Part shown: in pieces, positions 25,239 through 33,535 of the stretch | How the letters are laid out: each line of letters begins with the position of its first letter | Position numbering within the stretch: the stretch's first letter is position 1 | Assembly (NCBI GenBank): GCA_910585345.1 | Contig: CAJUDS010000002.1 | Coordinates: forward strand, 219,274 to 283,273 | Reading direction: 5' to 3' | Length of the DNA stretch: 64,000 bases | From: an uncultured Lachnospiraceae bacterium | Lineage (GTDB): Bacteria > Bacillota > Clostridia > Lachnospirales > Lachnospiraceae | Made by a program: the position numbers and the translations under genes | Notes under the pieces: model-generated | The model's database searches: none | Told to the model about the DNA's origin: nothing | Seen by the model: only the letters and a program-made list of their open reading frames with translations

Positions 25239-26344
25239 AATAAACCCGCCTTTCCGGATATCTCTCCTGGGAAAATCCATGTGTGATATGGTACGATTCG
25301 TACAAGCAAATGCTGCGCTTTGATCAGAAAAATACCAAAATAAAGCATTGCCGCTGCGGCGACAACTATTTTCCAAAATTTCCTCTGCCGTTCATTCTCA
25401 ATCCGGCCAATGACAGACGGCAGCAGAAAAATATGCCCGGCAGTCATATAATAGCCGACTCTTGAAATCTCCGGCACAAAAGAACCGCATGTATACAAAA
25501 GCAGCGCAAACAAATTGAGATTAAAATAAAAGCGGTTCTGCCTGTGCCCCGTTATTGCTGTCTTGTAATAAAGCAGTGTAAATACAAACACGCCGACAAT
25601 CCGCACAATATTAATCAGCGAGGTGCCGCCATCCATATATATCGTATCCTCGTAGCTGGGATACAACCGCACAATAATCTTCAGATACAAATCCTGAAAG
25701 AAAAAACCGCTGGCCGCTGCGGCCGCCAATATCCCGAACTGCCACTTTTTCCACGGAAGCCCCGCAAGCAGATAAACCGGAATGACAAGCAATACCGACT
25801 TGTGGATTGCAGCAGTAAACAGAATCAGCAGCAGAAACTTTAGATACTGTCTCTTTACTACATATTTCATCGAAAACACAGCCACCGCCCAGGCAAAATA
25901 GTAGCGCACCGTGTTCAGACTTTGAAAATAATAACTCAGTGTCATAAACAAGAAAAATGAGAACAAAAAGTCCTCACTCTGATCATACACTGCTTTCAGC
26001 ATAAAGCAGACAGTCACAAAGGCAAACAGCGCAAATATGGTGAGCTTTGTGTCTCTGCCGAACAAAAACTGCATCCCCAGCACAATAGCGTTAAACCCAA
26101 ACTCTGTAGGCACTACCTGATGCAGCGGAATCAGATGAAAAAATTCCTCATATCTGCTATAATCATTTCCGACCTGGTAACGACAGGCGGACACCCCGAA
26201 AAGCAACACAAAAATAGCAGACAGACAGACATAATTACAGGCCCGCTGTCTGGTCAGCACACGCATTTCCCTGCCATAACCCTGCTTGCTTACAAAAGCC
26301 GCTATCCCTACCGTCACAATTGTCAAAATGATATAAACCGTCAT
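25235..26344 (-). CDS. EpsG family O-antigen/exopolysaccharide polymerase (Wzy-like)
   Basis: 369 residues with about ten membrane helices. The signature region SACRYQVGNDYSRYEEFF followed by TEFGFNAIVLG is that of EpsG-type polymerases (VGxDYxxY, then E.Gf). Such proteins join lipid-linked repeat units on the outer face of the membrane. The gene overlaps neighbours on both sides by four bases (ATGA), so it is firmly in the operon. Its presence with Wzz and an initiating transferase argues for a polymerised glycan rather than single-sugar protein glycosylation. Confidence 0.85.
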   Translation of the reverse strand: MTVYIILTIVTVGIAAFVSKQGYGREMRVLTRQRACNYVCLSAIFVLLFGVSACRYQVGNDYSRYEEFFHLIPLHQVVPTEFGFNAIVLGMQFLFGRDTKLTIFALFAFVTVCFMLKAVYDQSEDFLFSFFLFMTLSYYFQSLNTVRYYFAWAVAVFSMKYVVKRQYLKFLLLILFTAAIHKSVLLVIPVYLLAGLPWKKWQFGILAAAAASGFFFQDLYLKIIVRLYPSYEDTIYMDGGTSLINIVRIVGVFVFTLLYYKTAITGHRQNRFYFNLNLFALLLYTCGSFVPEISRVGYYMTAGHIFLLPSVIGRIENERQRKFWKIVVAAAAMLYFGIFLIKAQHLLVRIVPYHTWIFPGEISGKAGLL

Positions 26345-27132
26345 AGTGCTCCTTTTTTTCTCGCTTCCTTCAATCCGTCACACATCAGCGCATATGCCCG
26401 CCGCATCGGTATCTCCCGGCACATGACGGCTTTGTGCCTCAGCAGAAAACGCACTGCCACAGCTTTTGCCAGTCTCCCATACAGGTGTTCATACAACACC
26501 CCTCTGTCAAAGAAAAACTTTTCGTGGTATCCGGAAAACCAGGTAGATTGCCGCTGCTCTTCCCTGCCGATTATCACAGGCGTCTTATACACCTTCATGC
26601 CGCTCTTGATGCAGTCCCGGATAAACAGGCTGTCTTCCCCATTGCTGTAACGTGCGCCGCCGCCAAACAAAAGCGAATAACAGACATTTTTTCTGTGCAT
26701 TATTTCCGTGCGCAGCGCAAAGCTATAGGCCGGATACCTGCCGCAGTTATAGAGTCTTACTCTGGCGTAAGCATCGTTATGATAGGTACGACGCTCTTCG
26801 CACACATCCACCTGGAACAAAAGCATATCCGCCTCCGGATGCCTTCCAAACTCCTGTATTACTTTTTGCGCATAATCATTCTCATACACAATATCCTCAT
26901 CGGAAAACAGACAGATATCCCCATCCGCCCGCATCAATGCGCTGTTTCGGCTCAGACCCACACCTTTTTCCTGCAGCGAATACACTTTAATCAGATGACC
27001 GTCTTTTATGATTTCCTCATAGCCAAAACCGCCGCACTGGTTGATGATAATCGCATCCGAGCGGACATTCATTTTTTTTACCAGTTCTGACGGTATTTGA
27101 TTCACCGCCGAGATCAGCAACTGCAGTCTCAT
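26341..27132 (-). CDS. GT2-like (capsular polysaccharide) glycosyltransferase
   Basis: 263 residues. It opens with RLQLLISAVNQIPSELV and has IIINQCGG, KGVGLSRNSALMRADGDICLFSDEDIVY, and GEDSLFIRDC, matching divergent GT-A glycosyltransferases of capsule loci in which the DxD is S-D-E-D. The N-terminus is that of the group often annotated as glycosyltransferase family A. Overlaps both neighbours by four bases. It lies between the chain-length protein and the polymerase. Donor unknown. Confidence 0.75.
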   Translation of the reverse strand: MRLQLLISAVNQIPSELVKKMNVRSDAIIINQCGGFGYEEIIKDGHLIKVYSLQEKGVGLSRNSALMRADGDICLFSDEDIVYENDYAQKVIQEFGRHPEADMLLFQVDVCEERRTYHNDAYARVRLYNCGRYPAYSFALRTEIMHRKNVCYSLLFGGGARYSNGEDSLFIRDCIKSGMKVYKTPVIIGREEQRQSTWFSGYHEKFFFDRGVLYEHLYGRLAKAVAVRFLLRHKAVMCREIPMRRAYALMCDGLKEARKKGAL

Positions 27133-28115
27133 CCCCGTTTCCCCTTTTTTCTCCCAAAAGGGGCAAAATAAAGCCGGTACAACGTCATATCCGCATCGGT
27201 GATCACTGCCCCCAATATTTCCTTACCACTCAATGTAACTTCCGCAATCCACCGCTCCAGCAGCTTCCCGTTTCCGCCTCCGTAAGGGATGCGCAGAATA
27301 ATGCCCGTATCCGTATCGTTCCTGTCTCCGGGCACATGTATTTGCGCCGATCCGGTATCGACATACAGGATATCTGCCTTTTTCTCCGATACGAGATCGA
27401 TACGGGCGTCCATCTCTTTTCTGCCGCACTCTTCATTACCGGCAAATTCTACGCCAAGCACAGGATACGGATAACGCTTTTCAAAATCTGACGGCACGTA
27501 AACTGAATCATCCATTACACGCGCAAACGCCAGCGCCAGCAGGGACAGCAAAAAACCGATTACTGCGCCGGCCGCTACGGCACGCAGCGTTTCATTCTCA
27601 ACCACCACCAGCTTTGCATAGTTGTGGCCAAGCGCCTCTATCTTTTCGAATTCTCTCATCTCCTGCCCGAAACGGATCAGGGCGTTCTCCGCCGCTATAA
27701 GGATACGGTCTGTCTCCGCCGGATCATGGCTTCTCACCGTTACCGTCAGCACGCGGATATCTGACAGGATATCAGCCGTGATCAGACTTCCTGTCGCCTC
27801 TCTGTCCGTACCCGAAGGCAGCTCTTCCATAATTTTGTCAAGAATCGGATCCGTATGCATCAGATCGTTCCATGTATACCCATTGTAATACTGGTAGGCA
27901 TCCCCGTTATCGTCTGCGGCAAAGCGCAAATACAACTTGGTAACCCCCTCGTATTCCCTGGCCGGTGCAAATGCCACATGCACAAAAGCATACAGTCCGC
28001 CCGCCAGCATAGCGCCTGCCAGTCCGCACACAATGGAAATCCATAGTTTCTTTCGGTACAAAAGGGCAAGCAGCTTTACATCAATTCCCTCATTCATCCA
28101 TTCCTTTTCTGTCAT
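27129..28115 (-). CDS. Wzz/YveK-like chain-length determinant with degenerate kinase-like tail
   Basis: 328 residues. Two membrane helices (about 24-48 and 179-199) enclose an extracellular domain, the polysaccharide co-polymerase layout. After helix 2, DSVYVPSDFEKRYPYPVLGV is the linker that in Wzc or CapAB leads into a BY tyrosine kinase. The remaining ~105 residues keep a kinase-like ending (GIILRIPYGGGNGKLLERW, ILGAVIT) but have no Walker A P-loop and no tyrosine cluster. No separate kinase gene follows. Controls chain length by inference; the tail may be a remnant or a regulatory domain. Confidence 0.78.
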   Translation of the reverse strand: MTEKEWMNEGIDVKLLALLYRKKLWISIVCGLAGAMLAGGLYAFVHVAFAPAREYEGVTKLYLRFAADDNGDAYQYYNGYTWNDLMHTDPILDKIMEELPSGTDREATGSLITADILSDIRVLTVTVRSHDPAETDRILIAAENALIRFGQEMREFEKIEALGHNYAKLVVVENETLRAVAAGAVIGFLLSLLALAFARVMDDSVYVPSDFEKRYPYPVLGVEFAGNEECGRKEMDARIDLVSEKKADILYVDTGSAQIHVPGDRNDTDTGIILRIPYGGGNGKLLERWIAEVTLSGKEILGAVITDADMTLYRLYFAPFGRKKGKRG

Positions 28116-28145
28116 TTTGTTTCCCTCAATGCGACGGCGCCTGCA

Positions 28146-29507
28146 TCATTTTTTCAACGCCGTTGTCTGGCTGCTCTCAATTCCTTCCGTGCTCTCCGGC
28201 TTAAACAGAATTTTCAATGTCAGAAGCATCAGTTTTATATCCAGCCATACGGAATAGTTTTCAATATAAAATAAATCCAGTTTTAATTTATCATAAGGTG
28301 TCGTATTGTATTTCCCGTATACCTGGGCATAACCTGCGAGTCCCGCTTTTACCTTGGTACGGAATACAAACTCCGGCATATCCTCCAAATATTGTCCGAT
28401 AATTTCCGGCCGTTCGGGTCTGGGACCGATAAACGTCATATCGCCCTTCAGTATATTAAAGAGCTGCGGCAGTTCATCAATGCGCACCATCCTGATAAAC
28501 CTGCCGACAGGCGTTATCCGGTCGTCATGTTTCGCCGCCAGTCTGGCTACCCCGTCTTTCTCAGCATCCACCTTCATACTGCGAAATTTCAAAATATAAA
28601 ATTTCTTCATATCTCTCGTACACCGAATCTGCTTATAGAAGACAGGCCCCCTGTCATATGCCTTAATACAGAATGCGGTCAACAGCATAATCGGAGAAGC
28701 AATGATGCAAAGAATCAGCGCGCAGACAAAATCAATGATTCGCTTTGCCATCCGCTGTTCGACGCTCAGCACATATTCCCGGGTCAGCAGAATCGGTGTA
28801 TCAAACAAGTGGAGCTGATCTGCCCCCTTGATCAGAATATCCGGAATTTTCGGCATCATATAAACGCGGATACCTCTGCCGAAACAGAATTTATAAATTT
28901 TGTTTCTCACTTCCGCCGGGATATCCCACAGCACTATGCCGTCATACTGCATTTCCGCTTCCCGGCAGATTTCTCCGGTTCCTATGTCGATATGCACGCA
29001 TTTCACCACGCGGTATTTGTCTCTTCTCGTAGCAAACTTCTGCAGGATATCCTCTACCGGCCTGTCTCCATGTACAAGCAGCAGATTCCGGGGCGCAAAA
29101 ATGCGTTTATAAATAGCCGTGCTTCCCATTGTCCACAAAACGATCAGCGCCGCTTCCGACAATGTCATATAAAACAGCGGGCGGATATCCAAAATCCCCC
29201 GCACCATCAGACACATCTGCAGATATGTGATGGCATTGACACATATTGTCGCAAATATTTGGGAGAACATCACTTCTCCCGACCGCAGATAGCCGATACG
29301 CATACCGCCGTACATCTGCGAAAAGAAAAACAAAAGCAGTACATATACGAACAGCATCAGCACATGGCCTTTAAAGTAAAATTTCAGGTACATCCGTTCA
29401 CTGTAATACCCAAACCAGAATAACGCGTAGGTGCCCATCTGCAGCAGAATACAGATGGACGACATCGCAGTCAGAATCAGTCTTTTATAGGTTTCCAGTT
29501 TTCTCAT
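28146..29507 (-). CDS. Undecaprenyl-phosphate sugar phosphotransferase (WcaJ/WbaP type)
   Basis: 453 residues, the initiating enzyme of the glycan. Residues 10-125 form four membrane helices, residues 135-240 a nucleotide-fold middle domain (NLLLVHGD), and after a further helix (about 245-275) comes the catalytic bacterial sugar-transferase domain with GPVFYKQIRCTRD, FYILKFRSMKVDAEKD, IRMVRIDELPQLFNILKGDMTFIGPRPERPEI and GLAGYAQVYGKYNT. It loads a sugar-1-phosphate onto undecaprenyl phosphate. Start follows GAGGAGATAGACTTT. The first sugar cannot be told from sequence. Confidence 0.92.
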   Translation of the reverse strand: MRKLETYKRLILTAMSSICILLQMGTYALFWFGYYSERMYLKFYFKGHVLMLFVYVLLLFFFSQMYGGMRIGYLRSGEVMFSQIFATICVNAITYLQMCLMVRGILDIRPLFYMTLSEAALIVLWTMGSTAIYKRIFAPRNLLLVHGDRPVEDILQKFATRRDKYRVVKCVHIDIGTGEICREAEMQYDGIVLWDIPAEVRNKIYKFCFGRGIRVYMMPKIPDILIKGADQLHLFDTPILLTREYVLSVEQRMAKRIIDFVCALILCIIASPIMLLTAFCIKAYDRGPVFYKQIRCTRDMKKFYILKFRSMKVDAEKDGVARLAAKHDDRITPVGRFIRMVRIDELPQLFNILKGDMTFIGPRPERPEIIGQYLEDMPEFVFRTKVKAGLAGYAQVYGKYNTTPYDKLKLDLFYIENYSVWLDIKLMLLTLKILFKPESTEGIESSQTTALKK

Positions 29508-29520
29508 AAAGTCTATCTCC

Positions 29521-30273
29521 TCAAACTCTGCGCAGCACTGCCCTGACTGCGTAGAATACGAAATTATACAAACTGTATGGCAAAGATAATCCCTCTACAT
29601 TTCTGTAGAGGTTCCATATTCTGCGTACTGCCTCCACCTTGTCGGCGGAAAGCGTTCCTGCGCTTCTGCGGTAACGCACCAGATTTTCATCCAGACCGCA
29701 GGCCGCATAGCCATGCCGCAGGATATTCCACCATGCGGCCGTATCTTCGCTTTTGACCGATGGCATTATCAGCAGTTCTTTCGGAATTTTTTCCGTATCA
29801 AACAAAACAGTTGATGTAAAAATCGTAGTATTTTTAAGCGCCTGTCTGTAATGCAGCGTATGCGGCACCTTAACGACTTTTCCAGTGCCTATGCCGCGTT
29901 CATCCGCAAATTCATAACCGCAAAATACAAAACCGGCCTTCCGCTCCTCCATATAAGACAACTCCGCCGAAAGGCGTCTGCTGTCCCATATATCATCTGC
30001 ATCCAGAAATGCAATATACCTGCCCGACGCCTCTTCCAGCCCTCTGTTTCTGGCTGCCGCCGCTCCCTCGTTTTTCTCCTGCCGGACCAGACGTATCCTT
30101 TTATCCACAGCCGCATATTTCTCTATCACCGCCGCGCCTGCATCCGTAGAACAGTCGTCTACCAGAATCAGTTCCCAGTCCTGTTCTTCCTGCCCCCGTA
30201 CGGAAGCAATCGTCTCTTCCAGAAAACGCTCCACATTGTAGACAGGCACAATAATGCTTACTTTTGCTTTCAT
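29521..30273 (-). CDS. Family 2 glycosyltransferase
   Basis: 250 residues. GT-A motifs KVSIIVPVYNVERFLEETI, ELILVDDCSTDAGA, EGAAAARNRGLEEASGRYIAFLDADDIW (DAD metal site) and RYRRSAGTLSADK. No membrane helices apart from a mild C-terminal hydrophobic stretch. The class is the common teichoic-acid/capsule GT2. It comes directly before the initiating transferase, with ribosome site AGAAAGAGG. Confidence 0.88.
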   Translation of the reverse strand: MKAKVSIIVPVYNVERFLEETIASVRGQEEQDWELILVDDCSTDAGAAVIEKYAAVDKRIRLVRQEKNEGAAAARNRGLEEASGRYIAFLDADDIWDSRRLSAELSYMEERKAGFVFCGYEFADERGIGTGKVVKVPHTLHYRQALKNTTIFTSTVLFDTEKIPKELLIMPSVKSEDTAAWWNILRHGYAACGLDENLVRYRRSAGTLSADKVEAVRRIWNLYRNVEGLSLPYSLYNFVFYAVRAVLRRV

Positions 30274-30307
30274 ACCTCTTTCTCTTATTCTTACCTTTGA
30301 AAAACAG

Positions 30308-31240
30308 TTACAACTCTTCCTTTACCAGATAAATTGGTCTGTTTTTCACTTCCATATACATTTTAGACAAATATTGCCCTACAATTCCCAGACACAGAAG
30401 CTGCACGCCGCTGATCAGCGCGATAATACATACCAGAGACGGCCATCCGGACGTCGGATCGCCAAAAATCACGGTCCGCACAATCGTAAACACAATCAAC
30501 ACAAAAGCCAACACGCAGAAGATCAACCCAATCACCGATACGAACGCCAGCGGCATTGTGGAAAATGCCAAAATGCCATCCAGTGAGTAAAGAAACAATT
30601 TCCAAAAATTCCATTTTGTCTCTCCCTTCACCCGCTCAATATTCTCATATTCCAGCCACTTCGTCCGGAAACCGACCCAGCCGAAAATTCCCTTTGTAAA
30701 ACGGTTATACTCTGTCATTGAAAGAATCGCATCCACTACAGGCCGTTTCATTAACCGGTAATCTCTTGCCCCGTCCACAAACTCTGTCTGCGAAATGCGC
30801 TGCATCAACGCATAAAATCGTCTGGCAAAAAAAGAACGGATCACCGGTTCCCCTTTTCGCGTGACCCGCCTTGTGGCCACCGAATCATACCCTTCCTCTT
30901 CAAGATAACGCAGCATTTCAGGCAACAGTGACGGAGGATCCTGTAAATCCGCATCCATCAGCACGACATAATCTCCCGCTGCTTTGCGCAGACCTGCATA
31001 AATCCCTGCCTCTTTCCCGAAATTTCTGGAAAACGAAACCATATGGACACGCCCGTCCCGCTCATGCAGCTTTTTGATCTCCTCCACAGTTCTGTCTTTC
31101 GAACCGTCATCCACATAAATCAGCTCCAGCGCTATGTCCCGCTCTTTCAAAACAGCTTCCTGTTTCAGCATTTCCGCGTAAAAATAGGGCACGTTTTCCT
31201 CTTCATTATAGCAGGGTATAATTACACTTAACAATTTCAT
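30308..31240 (-). CDS. GtrB/DPM1-like glycosyltransferase with two C-terminal membrane helices
   Basis: 310 residues. The GT2 domain shows SVIIPCYNEEENVPYFY, LIYVDDGSKDRT, SRNFGKEAGIYAGL and VVLMDADLQDPP (DAD), then two membrane helices near 230-258 and 265-290. This is the GtrB/YfdH layout: it makes polyprenyl-phosphate-linked hexose for use by a GT-C enzyme outside the cell. The several GT-C-like membrane proteins in the locus would be natural partners. First gene of the large operon, with its own promoter and GGAG ribosome site. Confidence 0.9.
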   Translation of the reverse strand: MKLLSVIIPCYNEEENVPYFYAEMLKQEAVLKERDIALELIYVDDGSKDRTVEEIKKLHERDGRVHMVSFSRNFGKEAGIYAGLRKAAGDYVVLMDADLQDPPSLLPEMLRYLEEEGYDSVATRRVTRKGEPVIRSFFARRFYALMQRISQTEFVDGARDYRLMKRPVVDAILSMTEYNRFTKGIFGWVGFRTKWLEYENIERVKGETKWNFWKLFLYSLDGILAFSTMPLAFVSVIGLIFCVLAFVLIVFTIVRTVIFGDPTSGWPSLVCIIALISGVQLLCLGIVGQYLSKMYMEVKNRPIYLVKEEL

Positions 31241-31274
31241 GTCTTTCTCCTACCTGTCCCTAATTCTGACTTAG

Positions 31275-31303
31275 AGTATAGCACATATTACTATTTTTGG
31301 AAA
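31275..31303 (-). promoter_or_regulatory. Sigma-A-type promoter for the large polysaccharide operon
   Basis: On the minus strand TTTCCA (31298-31303) and TATACT (31275-31280) are separated by exactly 17 bases, 35 bases before the first ATG (31240). The element lies just after the stop of the upstream membrane-protein gene (31310). Confidence 0.7.
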
Positions 31304-31309
31304 GAAGCT

Positions 31310-32935
31310 CTATCTGCAGTACACGGCATAGCCTTCCGTCCGCCCTGCTTCCTGCCATCCGTACTGATCCATCGCCTCACGGCTCAGCGTTTCCCGTATG
31401 ACCAGAAGATTGCATTCCAGCCCGGCCGCCATCGCCGCAACCGTATCCGGCTGTTTGTAATCGATCTTCATCTGTTCAAACAACATCAGCTCTTTTTCAG
31501 TATAAATGTCCGCTATTTCCCTGTTACAGTCTGTATACCACAGATCCTTTCCATATGGCAGAATAATCTTTCCGCTGCGGATCCTCGCCTCTTCCATCAC
31601 CGACGCCGGTCCCACAAGCATCACGTCCCCTTCATAATTTTCCGCAAGAGCCGTGATTTTATCCTGTATTTCCTCATCGGCCGGGGAAATATGCCACTTT
31701 TTTGGGGTCTGCGCACGAAACGGCAGAACAGTCCCCGCCATACAGATAAACAGTAACAGACTGGCAAATACCACTGCTCCCCTCTGCCATTCCTCCGCAA
31801 TGCTCCAAAGACACACAGCCGCATAAGCGGTTCCCAACAACGAAAAAGCGCCGCCTGACACCAAACCTGACAAAAGGCAGAATGCCAGCAGGTAAACTTC
31901 ACTCTTCTTCCACCTTTTTTTCGTCTTTTCCCGGGCAAGATACAACGCGAGCACTGCCAATAGTAATGTTCCCCATTGCTTTCCACTATCCGCCGCACCA
32001 AACACAAAGCATGACGGCGGAAACAGAGGTCTTGCAAAAAGAAGACCGCTTAAAGCCAGCAGTATGCCTACGCCTCCATAAAGCCATTCTCTGCCCGTAA
32101 ACATCTCATACGCTATGTATACCCCAAAAGGAATGACCAGCACAGCAGCCAGTGTACTGCCTTTCCAGGCGCCATGCAGCAAGTGATAGGCATATGAAGT
32201 CTTCTCACCGTCTCCCATCATTATCAATAAAAACAGAAAAATTAAAAATAATTGTCTCTTTTCCTTCTGCGCTCCAAAAAGCGCTCTGCCCCATTCTGAA
32301 AAAACTGCAAAACTTACACAGAGCATCCAGAGCGGAACAGCACAATATAGAAAAAAGGAAAGCGGCATCCCGCACAGTCGGTACAACGCACTGTACATAA
32401 GCGGCAGAGAGGTAAATTTATAAACGGGATACATTCCATATCTGAGTATCTGGCCTGTGACCGGGTTATACTGAAAAACCGTATCTGTCATAACAGTAAC
32501 CGATATCGTCTCCGCCATGGTATCATTGCCCGTATCCGGTACATACAGAAAATATCCTGCTGCCAGTATGATGCATAGAACCAGCAAAATGCCCCATTCT
32601 ACATACCGTCTTCTTCTTTTTTTACCGGTTTCCGGGATACGGGTAAACATATATTTACAGTTTCCAAGCAGCCGGCGCGCCAGTTTATGATGCAGCAGAA
32701 CAGAAAGGACACTGCATGACACAACGGCAGCCCCCAGCAGCCCGCAGTAAAAGGAAAACCCCCGTTCCAGTTGAATTGCAGCACAAGAGACGATCTCGCC
32801 AAGCAGACTGAGGCACAAAAGCCCCGCCAGATAACACTGCTTCAGAGTGACCGTCTCTTTTTCCTTTTTCAACCGCATCAAGGTAAGTCCCATAGATACA
32901 GGAAACACCGTTATACTAACCAAAAACCATACCAT
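31310..32935 (-). CDS. Polytopic membrane protein, DUF6077-like
   Basis: 541 residues from ATG 32933-32935 (AAAGG upstream); an in-frame ATG 66 bases earlier would add a basic tail before the first helix. About twelve membrane helices. After an early helix come PDTGNDTMAETISVTVMTD and FQYNPVTGQ, which recall DUF6077-type Clostridia membrane proteins, a GT-C-like group. The last ~110 residues are soluble, with IYTEKELMLFEQMKIDY. It ends only seven bases before the -35 box of the next operon. Function unknown. Confidence 0.6.
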   Translation of the reverse strand: MVWFLVSITVFPVSMGLTLMRLKKEKETVTLKQCYLAGLLCLSLLGEIVSCAAIQLERGFSFYCGLLGAAVVSCSVLSVLLHHKLARRLLGNCKYMFTRIPETGKKRRRRYVEWGILLVLCIILAAGYFLYVPDTGNDTMAETISVTVMTDTVFQYNPVTGQILRYGMYPVYKFTSLPLMYSALYRLCGMPLSFFLYCAVPLWMLCVSFAVFSEWGRALFGAQKEKRQLFLIFLFLLIMMGDGEKTSYAYHLLHGAWKGSTLAAVLVIPFGVYIAYEMFTGREWLYGGVGILLALSGLLFARPLFPPSCFVFGAADSGKQWGTLLLAVLALYLAREKTKKRWKKSEVYLLAFCLLSGLVSGGAFSLLGTAYAAVCLWSIAEEWQRGAVVFASLLLFICMAGTVLPFRAQTPKKWHISPADEEIQDKITALAENYEGDVMLVGPASVMEEARIRSGKIILPYGKDLWYTDCNREIADIYTEKELMLFEQMKIDYKQPDTVAAMAAGLECNLLVIRETLSREAMDQYGWQEAGRTEGYAVYCR

Positions 32936-33035
32936 TTTTTCTACCTTTTCCTCGGTACTCTTTTCTAAACCGAAACGTCTCTTTCGTATTGCCGGCCGCA
33001 CCGGCCCCGCTTATCCCAACTGTCATAACCGCCGC

Positions 33036-33434
33036 TTAAGCCATGATCAGCCCCGGCTTACTGCTATTGCAGTCCAGCCGTATCTGGTCCGCAATTCTGG
33101 CGATATACTCGCTGTTGGTTGGCCGTCCCTTGCCTGCTGCGGCAGAGTAACCAAACAGACGCTCAAATGTTTTCCGGTTGCCTCTGTTCCAGGAAACCTC
33201 GATCGCGCTGCGGATTGCCCGTTCCACTTTCTGTCCTGTCGTGCCAAAGCTCTTTGCGATCTCCGGATACAATAACTTTGTCACACTGCCCACTGCTTCC
33301 AGATTGTGCTGCGATATCACAATGGCTTTCCGCAGATAATGATATCCCTTCAGATGCGCCGGAACGCCCATATCCAGCATAAGTTCCGTCACGTAACGCT
33401 CCAGTTCGACGGCATATATCCCGCTGTTCTCCAT
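33036..33434 (-). CDS. Stand-alone Spo0A C-terminal DNA-binding domain protein
   Basis: 132 residues that match only the effector domain of Spo0A: ELMLDMGVPAHLKGYHYLRKAI, then SVTKLLYPEIAKSFGT, the recognition-helix region QKVERAIRSAIEVSWNRGN, and KGRPTNSEYIARIADQIRL. There is no receiver domain and no phosphorylatable Asp; the first ~15 residues are just a short lead. Without the inhibitory receiver it may bind 0A-like boxes constitutively or act as an adapter. It has its own promoter and sits between the GDP-fucose genes and the polysaccharide operon, so regulation of either is plausible. Start follows AAGGAG. Confidence 0.9.
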   Translation of the reverse strand: MENSGIYAVELERYVTELMLDMGVPAHLKGYHYLRKAIVISQHNLEAVGSVTKLLYPEIAKSFGTTGQKVERAIRSAIEVSWNRGNRKTFERLFGYSAAAGKGRPTNSEYIARIADQIRLDCNSSKPGLIMA

Positions 33435-33486
33435 ATATTCTCCTTTTCTTTCCCACTTATGGCATTTTTCTCCGCTTCATAGGAAA

Positions 33487-33515
33487 ATCATATCAAAAGA
33501 GATTTTTTTTGTAAA
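33487..33515 (-). promoter_or_regulatory. Sigma-A-type promoter for the Spo0A-domain gene
   Basis: Minus strand TTTACA (33510-33515), 17-base spacer rich in A, TATGAT (33487-33492); each box differs from consensus at one position. It lies 52 bases before the ATG and just after the manC stop. Confidence 0.7.
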
Positions 33516-33535
33516 TTCTCAATCAACGCCGAATC

